Below are positions 26,669 through 34,854 of a stretch of DNA of 64,000 bases, one piece after another; the stretch's first letter is position 1; every line of letters begins with the position of its first letter. Location of the stretch: positions 1 to 64,000 of the forward strand of contig FR883366.1 in the NCBI GenBank assembly GCA_000435835.1, in the 5' to 3' direction. Under the pieces are notes generated by a model. It made no database searches. It saw nothing but the letters and a program-made list of their open reading frames with translations, and was not told the DNA's origin. The translations under genes were made by a program, and so were the position numbers. The stretch is from Clostridium sp. CAG:221 (GTDB lineage Bacteria; Bacillota; Clostridia; Clostridiales; Clostridiaceae).

Positions 26669-26749
26669 ACGCCGTATGAGCTGGAAACTCTCACGTACGG
26701 TGTGAAGTGGGGGAAAAGATGAAGATAACATCAAAGTCTTACCTATCAC
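26669..26749 (+). ncRNA. Group II intron domains V and VI
   Basis: Domain V (26669-26703) is the catalytic hairpin ending in CACGTACGG, the best conserved group II sequence. Domain VI (26707-26749) carries the branch-point A at 26745. Together they fix the 3' splice site at 26752/26753. Confidence 0.85.
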
Positions 26750-26752
26750 TAT

Positions 26753-27141
26753 CTAAAAAGAACATGGAGCTTGGAAGAATTTCAGAACTTGAAATGAACA
26801 CTTATGAAGGGCTTCTTGAAAATATGCTAGAAGAGTTAAAGGAATTACCTAAAAAATCACCAGATATAATGGTATATTTAAAAGGATCTTTTGAAACAGT
26901 AATGAAGAGAATAAATCTTAGAGGAAGAGAATTTGAAATAGATGAAAGCCTTAAAGAATATTACCATTTCCTATGGAAGGATTATGATAATTGGGTAAAT
27001 AATCATTATAAAGCATCAGAAGTCCTTATAATAGATATGGATACCATGGATGTTGTAAATAATGAAGCTGATAAGCATAAGCTTATAGAAATGGTGGAAG
27101 AAAAGCTTAAAAAAGTTAGAAACAAAAATGACGGAGAGTAA
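26753..27141 (+). CDS. Deoxynucleoside kinase, exon 2
   Basis: The C-terminal 129 codons, including the stop, of the split kinase. It begins with the last two bases of the Ala codon and continues KKNMELGRISELEMNTYEGLL, then the hydrophobic core strand PDIMVYLKG and the LID-type RINLRGREFEID that closes over ATP. It has no ribosome site of its own. An apparent ATG at 26719 lies in intron domain VI and reads through the splice site, so it is not a start. The terminator hairpin starts inside the last codons. Confidence 0.9.
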
Positions 27142-27157
27142 TCTCCGTCATTTTTAA
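27126..27157. terminator. Bidirectional terminator
   Basis: AAAATGACGGAGA / TCTCCGTCATTTTT between the convergent kinase and NAD synthetase genes. Confidence 0.85.
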
Positions 27158-29062
27158 TTATCTAAAGCTGTTAAATGAAGCATCTGAAGGCATTCTCCAA
27201 TCTCCTCTTGGGCTAAGAGAGATAGAACCAACCTTTGGACCATCTGGAAGGGCACTTCTCTTAAATTGTTGAGTAAAGAATCTGTAAATAAACTTATCTA
27301 GCCATTTAGCAATTTCTTCTGGAGAGTAATCATCCTTAAAGGCCACTTCTGCTAAGAATTGAATTCTTTCTTTTGAAGAACCATGTTTAATAAAATGATA
27401 TAGGAAGAAATCGTGTAATTCATAAGGTCCTACTATATCTTCAGTCTTTTGAACAATGTCTCCATCTTTTCCTTTTGGAAGAAGTTCAGGGCTTACAGGA
27501 GTATCTAATATATCTAAAAGAGTTTCTTTAACTTCTTCAGTAGATTCTTTTTCTGCTACATATTTTACAAGATATCTTACTAGTGTCTTAGGAATTGATG
27601 GATTTACTGAATACATGCTCATATGATCTCCATTATAAGTACACCATCCAAGGGCAAGTTCAGATAAATCACCAGTACCTATTAATAATCCGCCTTCCTT
27701 GTTGGCAATATCCATCAGTATTTGAGTTCTTTCTCTAGCTTGAACATTTTCATAAGTAACATCATGAATATCTTTATCATGACCAATGTCTTCAAAATGT
27801 TGAAGAGCAGCTTTTACTATATTAATTTCTCTTAAATCACAGTTTAATTCTCTGCAAAGAGTTAATGCATTGTTATAAGTTCTATCTGTAGTACCAAAGC
27901 CTGGCATTGTAATGGTAATTATGTTTTCATGGTTTATTCCAAGCATATCAAATGTTTTCACTATTACAAGAAGAGCTAAAGTTGAATCAAGACCTCCTGA
28001 AATACCAATGACAGCTTTCTTTAAATTAGTGTGTTCAAGGCGTTTTGCTAAAGCTGAACATTGTATATTGAATATTTCCTTACATCTTTCATCTCTTGCA
28101 AGAGGATTTGAAGGAACAAAAGGATGTTTATCCACATATCTGTCAAAGTTAGTGATCTTAGTGTTTTTAAAGCAGAAATCTATAGTCTTTATATTAAAAG
28201 GTAAAAGCTTGTTCATATCTCTAAAGCTTAGATTTTTTAGTCTTTCAGAATTTAATTTAAATAAATCAATAGATGTTGTAATAACTTCATTATTTCTTTG
28301 GAATCTTTCATTTTCTTTTATTATTGAGCCGTTTTCAGCAACTATTAAATGACCACTAAATAGTAAATCAGTAGTAGATTCATGAACTCCAGATGATGAG
28401 TATACATAAGCTCCAAGGCATCTAGCACTTTGATTTTCAATAAGTGATAATCTATAATCTTTTTTACTTACCAGTTCATTAGAAGCTGAAGGGTTACCAA
28501 TAATATTAGCACCAGCTATTGAAAGGTATGAACTAGGTGGAATTGTTACCCATAAATCCTCGCAAACTTCCACACCAAATCTTGCTTCGCCAGCTGTAAA
28601 TATTAAGTTTGTTCCAAAAGGAATATTATCTTGGAAAGGTAATGATGTGGTTTCATCAATTACGTTAACACCTTCAGTAAACCATCTTTTTTCATAAAAT
28701 TCACTATAGTTAGGTATATATGATTTTGGAACAATCCCCAATATTTTACCGTTAAATATCATATAAGCACAGTTATATAATATATTATTATGTAAATGAG
28801 GTGCTCCTATGGTTATAAGCATATCTTTGTAAAGAGAGTGTTCAAGTATATTTTTCATACCGTTTATAGAGGCATTTAATAAAGCAGAGTTTAAAAATAA
28901 GTCACCACATGTATAAGAAGTTACAGCAAGTTCAGGGAATACTAAGTACTTAACTTCTTTATCATAAGCTTCATCAATACATAAATTTATATTTTCTACA
29001 TTAAAATCAACATCTGCAACTTTTGTTACAGGACATGCAGACCCTACTTTTATAAAATTCAT
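27158..29062 (-). CDS. nadE: Glutamine-hydrolysing NAD+ synthetase
   Basis: Final step of NAD biosynthesis: amidates NaAD using glutamine and ATP in the cytosol. In 634 residues, an N-terminal nitrilase-fold glutaminase (about 1-270) shows the Glu in VFPELAVTSYTCG, the Lys in PKSYIPNYSEFYE and the Cys in GVEVCEDLW. The synthetase domain (about 320-634) has the P-loop GISGGLDSTLALLV, GTGDLSELALGW and a C-terminal FKRSALPDGPKVGSISLSP. Length and order are those of the long NadE. GGAGATGAT precedes the ATG. A long AT-rich region upstream separates it from nfeD. Confidence 0.95.
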   Translation of the reverse strand: MNFIKVGSACPVTKVADVDFNVENINLCIDEAYDKEVKYLVFPELAVTSYTCGDLFLNSALLNASINGMKNILEHSLYKDMLITIGAPHLHNNILYNCAYMIFNGKILGIVPKSYIPNYSEFYEKRWFTEGVNVIDETTSLPFQDNIPFGTNLIFTAGEARFGVEVCEDLWVTIPPSSYLSIAGANIIGNPSASNELVSKKDYRLSLIENQSARCLGAYVYSSSGVHESTTDLLFSGHLIVAENGSIIKENERFQRNNEVITTSIDLFKLNSERLKNLSFRDMNKLLPFNIKTIDFCFKNTKITNFDRYVDKHPFVPSNPLARDERCKEIFNIQCSALAKRLEHTNLKKAVIGISGGLDSTLALLVIVKTFDMLGINHENIITITMPGFGTTDRTYNNALTLCRELNCDLREINIVKAALQHFEDIGHDKDIHDVTYENVQARERTQILMDIANKEGGLLIGTGDLSELALGWCTYNGDHMSMYSVNPSIPKTLVRYLVKYVAEKESTEEVKETLLDILDTPVSPELLPKGKDGDIVQKTEDIVGPYELHDFFLYHFIKHGSSKERIQFLAEVAFKDDYSPEEIAKWLDKFIYRFFTQQFKRSALPDGPKVGSISLSPRGDWRMPSDASFNSFR

Positions 29063-29493
29063 AATATCATCTCCGTTATTTTAAATTTTAAATAAATTAA
29101 GTGATTCAATTTCTCCATAAGAGTCTGTCTCTTATCTTTAGTATTATATTATCTAACTAATAAAATACATAAGCGGAGGTTTGTTTCATATATAATGATA
29201 AAAGGAAAACCTTAGAAAATCAATGATTTATATTGTGTAATGTGGTTAAAATATAAGATAAAATGCCAAAATAAGGAATATAAATAAAAAGTGCATAGGA
29301 ATATTAAAAGAGTTAATAAAAAACTTATTTAATAATAAAAAATATCTTTATAAGTGTTAAAAAGTATGATAATATAAGAATATACCAGTTGATGGTAAAT
29401 AAAAAATACTATTTTATACCAATATGATATATAATTTAATATAACAAAAGATAAATATAAGAATGGATTAATGGTTGAAAGGGGGAATAATTA
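29063..29493. other. Gene-free AT-rich region between nadE and nfeD
   Basis: About 430 bases holding the divergent promoters of the two neighbours. I see no ORF with a ribosome site, no riboswitch-like conserved core and no convincing repeat. Confidence 0.5.
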
Positions 29494-29922
29494 GTGTTTG
29501 AAATAATAATTTGGTTATTAATAGCATTTTTAGTTATAGTAATAGATATAGTAACCAGTAGTTTCATATTCATGTGGTTTTCCATTGGTGCAATTGCAGC
29601 AATAATTTTATCACTACTAGGACTAGCAATAAAAATACAGATACTTGCATTTCTGATTATTGGAATTGCTATGGTATGTGTAGGATATCCATGGGCAAAG
29701 AAAAAATTTAAAGTTGAAAAGAATCATACACCACTGATGGAAGAAACTTATATTGGTAAAATAATGACAGCAGAAAAAGACATTGATGAAAAAAGTGAGA
29801 TAAAGGTAAGTGGTATATATTGGACAGCTATCAATAAAGGACCTAAGATAAATAAAGGTGATAAATTTATAATTACAGGTATTGAAGGAAATAAATTAAC
29901 TGTAAAATTAAAGGAGGATTAA
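29494..29922 (+). CDS. NfeD-family membrane protein
   Basis: A 142-residue short NfeD: two to three membrane helices in the first ~70 residues (WLLIAFLVIVIDIVTSS and the IKIQILAFLIIGIAMV region) and a C-terminal OB-fold domain (about 85-142: LMEETYIGKIMTAEKDID...VSGIYWTAI). NfeD proteins pair with SPFH proteins in membrane microdomains, and the SPFH gene follows one base after the stop. The start is GTG with AAAGGGGG upstream. Confidence 0.85.
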   Translation: MFEIIIWLLIAFLVIVIDIVTSSFIFMWFSIGAIAAIILSLLGLAIKIQILAFLIIGIAMVCVGYPWAKKKFKVEKNHTPLMEETYIGKIMTAEKDIDEKSEIKVSGIYWTAINKGPKINKGDKFIITGIEGNKLTVKLKED

Positions 29923-29923
29923 T

Positions 29924-30862
29924 ATGGGATTAATAGTTTTAGTAATAATACTTGCAATAGTATTGTTTGTATTATTATCATCAGTGAAAGTAGTAAACAC
30001 AGGATATTTGTATGTGGTAGAAAGATTAGGGCAATTTAGTAGGATACTTGAACCAGGTTGGCATTTCATCATTCCAGGTATTGATTTTGTTAGAAAAAAA
30101 GTTTCAACTAAACAACAAATCTTAGATGTACCACCACAATCAGTAATTACTAAGGATAATGTTAAGATTTCAGTTGATAATGTTATTTTCTATAAAATGC
30201 TTAATGCAAAGGATGCAGTTTATAATATTGAAGACTATAAATCAGGTATTGTTTATTCAGCAACAACTAATATAAGAAATATATTAGGTAACATGACACT
30301 AGATGAAATATTAAGTGGAAGAGATTTGATTAATCAAAATTTATTAAGCATAATTGACGAGGTTACAGATGCTTACGGTATTAAGATACTATCAGTGGAA
30401 ATTAAAAACATAATTCCACCAGAAGAAATACAAGAAGCTATGGAAAAACAAATGAAAGCTGAAAGAGATAAGAGAGCTATGATCCTTCAAGCAGAAGGTC
30501 AAAGACAATCTCAAATTGAAAAAGCAGAAGGTGAAAAACAAGCTAAAATATTAGCTGCAGAAGCTGAAAAACAAGCTAATATTAGAAGAGCAGAAGGTTT
30601 AAGAGAATCTCAATTACTTGAAGCTGAAGGTAAAGCTAAGGCTATTGAACAAATTGCCAAAGCAGAAGCTGAAGCAATTATGAAAGTTAACCAAGCTATT
30701 ATTAACTCTGGTACTGATGAAAGAGTTATAGCACTTAAACAAGTTGAAGCTCTTAAAGAAATGGCTAATAATCCAGCTAATAAGCTTATATTACCAAATG
30801 AGACCTTATCATCATTAGGTAGTATTGCTGCCATTGGGGAAATGCTTAAAAAAGATAAATAA
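29924..30862 (+). CDS. SPFH/band 7 (stomatin-like) membrane scaffold protein
   Basis: A 312-residue protein: one N-terminal membrane helix (about 2-20), the SPFH domain (about 25-190: GYLYVVERLGQFSRILEPGWH, then LDVPPQSVITKDNVKISVD) and a long alanine- and glutamate-rich coiled coil (about 180-270, repeats such as QAEGQRQSQIEKAEGEKQA). It resembles QmcA/stomatin. It forms membrane microdomains with the NfeD protein encoded just upstream; AAAGGAGG overlaps the nfeD end, giving coupled translation. Confidence 0.92.
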   Translation: MGLIVLVIILAIVLFVLLSSVKVVNTGYLYVVERLGQFSRILEPGWHFIIPGIDFVRKKVSTKQQILDVPPQSVITKDNVKISVDNVIFYKMLNAKDAVYNIEDYKSGIVYSATTNIRNILGNMTLDEILSGRDLINQNLLSIIDEVTDAYGIKILSVEIKNIIPPEEIQEAMEKQMKAERDKRAMILQAEGQRQSQIEKAEGEKQAKILAAEAEKQANIRRAEGLRESQLLEAEGKAKAIEQIAKAEAEAIMKVNQAIINSGTDERVIALKQVEALKEMANNPANKLILPNETLSSLGSIAAIGEMLKKDK

Positions 30863-30877
30863 TAAATTATGTTAATT

Positions 30878-30905
30878 AAGGAACTCTTGTGAGTTCCTTT
30901 TTTAG
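30878..30905 (+). terminator. Intrinsic terminator of the nfeD-SPFH operon
   Basis: AAGGAACTC / GAGTTCCTT with a 4-base loop followed by TTTTT. Confidence 0.9.
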
Positions 30906-30988
30906 TTACATTATCATTGAAAAGGTATTGAAATATAGATATAATAACAATTAATTGAAAATATGTAATATTTTATAAGGTGGTAAAA

Positions 30989-31240
30989 ATGGATATCAGA
31001 AAGATTAAAATGGAAGATGCAAATAGTTATTTATAGATGCTTTTAAATTCAGAACTTGATAAATGGGCTAGAGAAAATAATCTAACAAGGCTTGAACTTA
31101 CTGTTGTTTCTTCTAATATAGTAGCTAAACATCTTTATGAAAAGAATGGATTTAAAATAGAAGGCACTAGAAAAAATGCAATGATTATAGATGATAAATA
31201 TGTAGATGAATACTATATGGCCAAGCTATATAAAGATTAA
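30989..31240 (+). pseudogene. GNAT acetyltransferase remnant with internal deletion
   Basis: An ATG with AAGGTGG upstream opens a GNAT-type N-terminus (MDIRKIKMEDANSYL) that stops at 31034-31036. The same frame then resumes directly with the GNAT C-terminus (WARENNLTRLELTVVSSN, then HLYEKNGFKIEGTRKNAMI, then YYMAKLYKD). Roughly the middle 80-100 residues, including most of the acetyl-CoA-binding core, are missing. A decayed gene; the second part could start at ATG 31037 but lacks a ribosome site. Confidence 0.75.
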
Positions 31241-31346
31241 TGTTATTTCATAAAAAGCTTATCTTCAGTTTTAGCAGTTTTAATTTATTATATTCTACTG
31301 TATAATTATGTATAAAATGTAAAAGTAAAGAGGGGTGGGGATTTAA

Positions 31347-32444
31347 ATGTTAGATAGAATTGTAATGTATTTAGTGCAAGCTAGGTACTATTTAGAAAGT
31401 TCCCTTGCTATATCTATGGGGATTTTTTTGGTAGCTTTGCTACTGATGTGGATAATCAGTAGATATGGATTAAAAAGAAAAATGAAGATATCAATAAAAA
31501 ATATGATAATTACATATTTATTGTTGTTATACATAATAGTAATTTTAAAAATTACAGGCATCTTGGGAATGTCCTTTAAGATTACGTGGTTTTTAGATGC
31601 TATAAAGTACTGTGAAATAAGAATTCCTTTTGTAGGAAGTTCTATTCTTATGGTTACTTTGAATTTATTGCTTTTTGTACCTTTAGGGTTTTTGATTACA
31701 GCTGTATTTAAAAAGATTAATTTTAACTATAAAAAAGTATTATTAAGTGGATGCGTATTTTCATGTTCAATTGAATTTCTACAGTTATTTGCAGGAAGAT
31801 TCTTTGAAATTGATGATATTATTGCTAATACCTTAGGGACATTAATTGGATATTTATTTTGGCAATCATTTAATGGCATGAGAGATAAAAGAACAAGAGG
31901 ACAAGCTTTAATTAAAGGTATGGTGACAATTTTATCTACTATTTCATTAATTTTTTGCTTATCGCTGGTAGCAAACAATGATTTTATAACAGAAGATTAT
32001 GATAAGTATAGTGAGATGGGATTTTTGGAAGAAGAGATAAATGATATTTACAGAGTATCGGTGTATGCTAATGGTGCTGAAAAAGAAATGACTGATTATG
32101 ATACTTGTTGGCAAGTGTATTCTTCTATTGGAGCTAATATTGGCAATAATGCAAGTTCTTATGTTGAATATCAATGTAATCAAAGTAAAGAGGGTATTAT
32201 AGGAGATATTGATCAATTATATATAGAAGTAGCATTCAATAAGAAACATAGCTTTACATTTTATAATAACCAAGACTTGCTTTTAGAGAATATAAATCAT
32301 ATTATCTATAGTTTAAAAGATGGAACAGTTTATCTTTCTAGGGAAGGTGATGAAAATTTTACTACTGTTTTAAAATATGAAAATAAAGAATATCCATTTA
32401 TTATGAATGAAGATGTCTATGAAATGATGGATACATTGTATTAG
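31347..32444 (+). CDS. VanZ-family membrane protein with extra C-terminal domain
   Basis: A 365-residue protein. Five or so membrane helices in residues ~15-210 hold the VanZ signature: NLLLFVPLGFLI, then SIEFLQLFAGRFFEIDDIIANTLG. VanZ proteins give low teicoplanin resistance in enterococci, but most family members have no known role. The last ~150 residues are a soluble, presumably extracellular domain I do not recognise. GAGGGGTGGGG precedes the ATG. A second VanZ gene lies at 33587, with acetyltransferase genes between. Confidence 0.8.
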   Translation: MLDRIVMYLVQARYYLESSLAISMGIFLVALLLMWIISRYGLKRKMKISIKNMIITYLLLLYIIVILKITGILGMSFKITWFLDAIKYCEIRIPFVGSSILMVTLNLLLFVPLGFLITAVFKKINFNYKKVLLSGCVFSCSIEFLQLFAGRFFEIDDIIANTLGTLIGYLFWQSFNGMRDKRTRGQALIKGMVTILSTISLIFCLSLVANNDFITEDYDKYSEMGFLEEEINDIYRVSVYANGAEKEMTDYDTCWQVYSSIGANIGNNASSYVEYQCNQSKEGIIGDIDQLYIEVAFNKKHSFTFYNNQDLLLENINHIIYSLKDGTVYLSREGDENFTTVLKYENKEYPFIMNEDVYEMMDTLY

Positions 32445-32492
32445 GAATATTAGAAGTGAATATATTTAAGTAGAAATATAAAGAGGGATTAA

Positions 32493-32975
32493 ATGGTTAT
32501 AACGAAACGATTAAGATTAAGAAAATTTAAAGAAGATGACTTAGAAGAATTATACGACTATCGAAATAATGATAGTTGCAATAAATATCAAAGATATGAT
32601 GATACTTCTAAGGAATATTTAAATAATTTTATTAAAGTTAACAAAAGTAGCGAATTTTTATTAGAAGAGGAGCAACATTTTGTAATAGCTTTAAGAACAG
32701 GAGAATTAATAGGAGATTTATCAATCTATTTTAATAATAATACAATAACCATCGGTTATACAATTTCTTATAAATATCAGAGAAATGGATATGCTTTTGA
32801 AATATTATCAAATCTTATAGAAGTAATTCATGAAAGATATAAAAATTATGAAATTGTAGCAATGACAGATAAGGAAAACGAGGCAAGTATTAATTTGTTG
32901 AAAAAATTAGGCTTTGTTAATGAAGGATATGAAGAAAGAGTAGAGTCGTATATCTTTAGTTTATATGCTGATTAG
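32493..32975 (+). CDS. GNAT family N-acetyltransferase
   Basis: A 160-residue protein of the RimJ/RimL-like acetyltransferase type: the start VITKRLRLRKFKEDDLEELY, acetyl-CoA loop YKYQRNGYAFEILSNL (about 96-111) and ending NEASINLLKKLGFVNEGYEE. The usual acceptor is a ribosomal protein N-terminus or a small amine; not determined here. AAGAGGG precedes the ATG. Confidence 0.85.
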   Translation: MVITKRLRLRKFKEDDLEELYDYRNNDSCNKYQRYDDTSKEYLNNFIKVNKSSEFLLEEEQHFVIALRTGELIGDLSIYFNNNTITIGYTISYKYQRNGYAFEILSNLIEVIHERYKNYEIVAMTDKENEASINLLKKLGFVNEGYEERVESYIFSLYAD

Positions 32976-33095
32976 AGAAATAAATTGTGGGTCTATGGGA
33001 GGTATAAATGAAGAAAAATAAGATATAAAGACAGTTTCCTTAACTAAGGATCCTCTTAAATCATTAGGGGGCTTTACTGTTCTACCTGATTATGA

Positions 33096-33557
33096 TATTC
33101 AATAAAAACTATTGCAGAAGAAACCTATTTTTTATCAAGATATCCTGAAGAAGTAATAACTGATTTAGATAAGGAAAAGGAAATACTTCAGGAGGTTTTA
33201 AGTAGCCATAGAGATGTAATGATAAGTGCTTTTATAAATGGAGAAATCATAGGCAATGTTGGTGTTAGAGCTTTAAATAGTAATCTTAAAACAAAGCATA
33301 GATCAGGATTAGGCATTGCTATAATAAAAAGATATTGGAATAAAGGCTTAGGTAATATATTAATGGAAGAAGCTTTAAAAGAAGCTGAAAAAATGGGATA
33401 TGAGCAAATAGAGCTAGCTTTATTTTCAAACAATGAAAAAGCTAAGCATATATATGAGAAGCATGGTTTTGAAGTTTGGGGTATAATGAAAAGGGCTTTT
33501 AAACTTAAGGATGGCACGTATTATCATGAAATTAATATGAGAAAATTTCTTAAATAA
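33096..33557 (+). pseudogene. GNAT acetyltransferase lacking its N-terminus
   Basis: The open frame from 33096 reads like an acetyltransferase (KTIAEETYFLSRYPEEVITD, then GNVGVRALNSN, RSGLGIAIIKRYWNKGLGN, HIYEKHGFEVWG). It is preceded by stops at 33087 and 33093 where about 20-25 N-terminal residues should be. Another reading frame just upstream (33045-33105) is open but not recognisable as the missing part. A shorter product could start at ATG 33219, without a ribosome site. Probably a decayed gene. Confidence 0.6.
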
Positions 33558-33586
33558 TAAAGGAACAAAACTTGGAGGAAGAAAAA

Positions 33587-34150
33587 ATGATAAACATATC
33601 ATACTTATATATAGCTATAGTATTGCTAGCTATTTGGACAATCTATAGAATATTAGTGTTAAAGAAAAGTAAAGATAAAAATTCATTTAGAGAATTAATT
33701 ATAAATATATTTTTTATTTATTTCTTAGTGTTAATTAAAATAACTATTTGTAAAATGGATGCCTTGCAAATTGATTTAAATGGGAATAAAGTCATTAATT
33801 ATATTCCATTAGTGGAAACAATAAAAATGTTTAAAGATGATGGTATGAGATTTGCATTATATAATGTTATAGGTAACATTATATTATTTATGCCTTTAGG
33901 TTTTTTTATACCCTTATTATTTAATAAGAAAAATAAAATAAGCTATATAGTTGCATATGGGGCTATAATATCTACAGCCATAGAAGTAATACAATTACAA
34001 CAAACTTATAATATAACTGATATAGATGATATTATATTTAATACTTTAGGTGCCATTTTAGGATATTTGGTATTTAATATGTTTTATAAGCTTATGGAAA
34101 AAACTAAATATTCTAGAAAATTAAAAATAAATTTCCTAGGCAATGAATAG
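33587..34150 (+). CDS. VanZ-family membrane protein (short)
   Basis: A 187-residue protein with about five membrane helices and the VanZ pattern: NVIGNIILFMPLGFFIP, then STAIEVIQLQQTYNITDIDDIIFNTLGA. Unlike the 31347 homologue it has no C-terminal domain. ATG 33587 has GGAGGA 7 bases upstream; the in-frame TTG at 33572 precedes that site. Function unknown. Confidence 0.8.
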   Translation: MINISYLYIAIVLLAIWTIYRILVLKKSKDKNSFRELIINIFFIYFLVLIKITICKMDALQIDLNGNKVINYIPLVETIKMFKDDGMRFALYNVIGNIILFMPLGFFIPLLFNKKNKISYIVAYGAIISTAIEVIQLQQTYNITDIDDIIFNTLGAILGYLVFNMFYKLMEKTKYSRKLKINFLGNE

Positions 34151-34270
34151 AGTGAAGTAAATAAAAAGTAAGATAAAATAATCCATTAGGCTTATGAGTC
34201 TAGTGGATTTCTTTGTTATAGTAAAATTTTAAATTAAGTATAAATATGGTAAAATATAAAAGAGTATTTT

Positions 34271-34816
34271 ATGAGAGGGTTAGTTTTGGAAAAGATAAAA
34301 GTAAATGAAAAGGAATTTTTAATTATTAAGTTATTAGGTAAAGGTAAAGGGGGATACTCCTATTTAGTATCTGATGATAAAGATCAGTATGTAGTTAAAC
34401 AAATTCATCATGAGCCTTGTGATTATTATAAATTTGGTGATAAGCTTCAGTCTGAAATTAATGATTATAAAAGACTTTATAATGCAGGCATAAATATGCC
34501 TAAAATGTTAGATGTAGATATTGATAATGAAAGGATACTTAAAGAGTATATAGAGGGTAATACTATTTATCAAATGGTTGAAGAAGATAAGATGAAAGAT
34601 GAATATATCTTACAAGTGCAGAATATGTGCAAAATATTATATCCTCTTAATATTAATATAGATTATTTTCCAACCAATTTCATTGTGAAAGATGAAGTGC
34701 TTTGGTATATAGATTATGAGTGCAATGAATATATGGAGCAGTGGAATTTTGAAAACTGGGGAATAAAATACTGGTCTAAAACTAAAGACTTTAGGGAATA
34801 TGGCTCTAAAAGATAA
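34271..34816 (+). CDS. Small protein kinase-like/aminoglycoside phosphotransferase-fold protein
   Basis: A 181-residue minimal kinase fold. The glycine loop LLGKGKGGYSYLV and the ATP lysine in YVVKQI are at the N-terminus; the catalytic loop appears as IDYFPTNFIV (Asp and Asn kept, HxD histidine absent) and the metal Asp as YIDYECN. The C-lobe is reduced. Target unknown; it could phosphorylate a small molecule or protein. ATG 34271 has no good ribosome site, whereas TTG 34286 has GAGAGGG 7 bases upstream, so the true start may be there. Confidence 0.6.
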   Translation: MRGLVLEKIKVNEKEFLIIKLLGKGKGGYSYLVSDDKDQYVVKQIHHEPCDYYKFGDKLQSEINDYKRLYNAGINMPKMLDVDIDNERILKEYIEGNTIYQMVEEDKMKDEYILQVQNMCKILYPLNINIDYFPTNFIVKDEVLWYIDYECNEYMEQWNFENWGIKYWSKTKDFREYGSKR

Positions 34817-34854
34817 AAAGGAAAAAAATAATATGGAATAAAGGGGAGGAATAA

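Larger units (their letters stand above)
24048..26752 (+). mobile_element. Group II intron inside the deoxynucleoside kinase gene
   Basis: A 2705-base ribozyme/retroelement. It begins with the group II consensus GTGCG. The domain V hairpin is at about 26669-26703: CCGTA, TGAG, a GAAA-type tip, CTCA, a 2-base CG bulge and TACGG. Domain VI is at 26707-26749, with GTGGGGG pairing with CCTATCAC and a bulged A at 26745, seven bases before the 3' end (which ends AT). It encodes an RT/maturase with HNH domain in domain IV. Excision restores the kinase frame exactly. It is visibly richer in G and C than its flanks, as expected of an acquired element. It should splice from the mRNA and retrohome into intronless alleles. 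Confidence 0.92.

Noticed and set aside
26707..26752. Apparent start of a separate gene at the 3' end of the intron
   Set aside because: These codons are domain VI of the intron; the kinase-like sequence begins exactly at the splice site.
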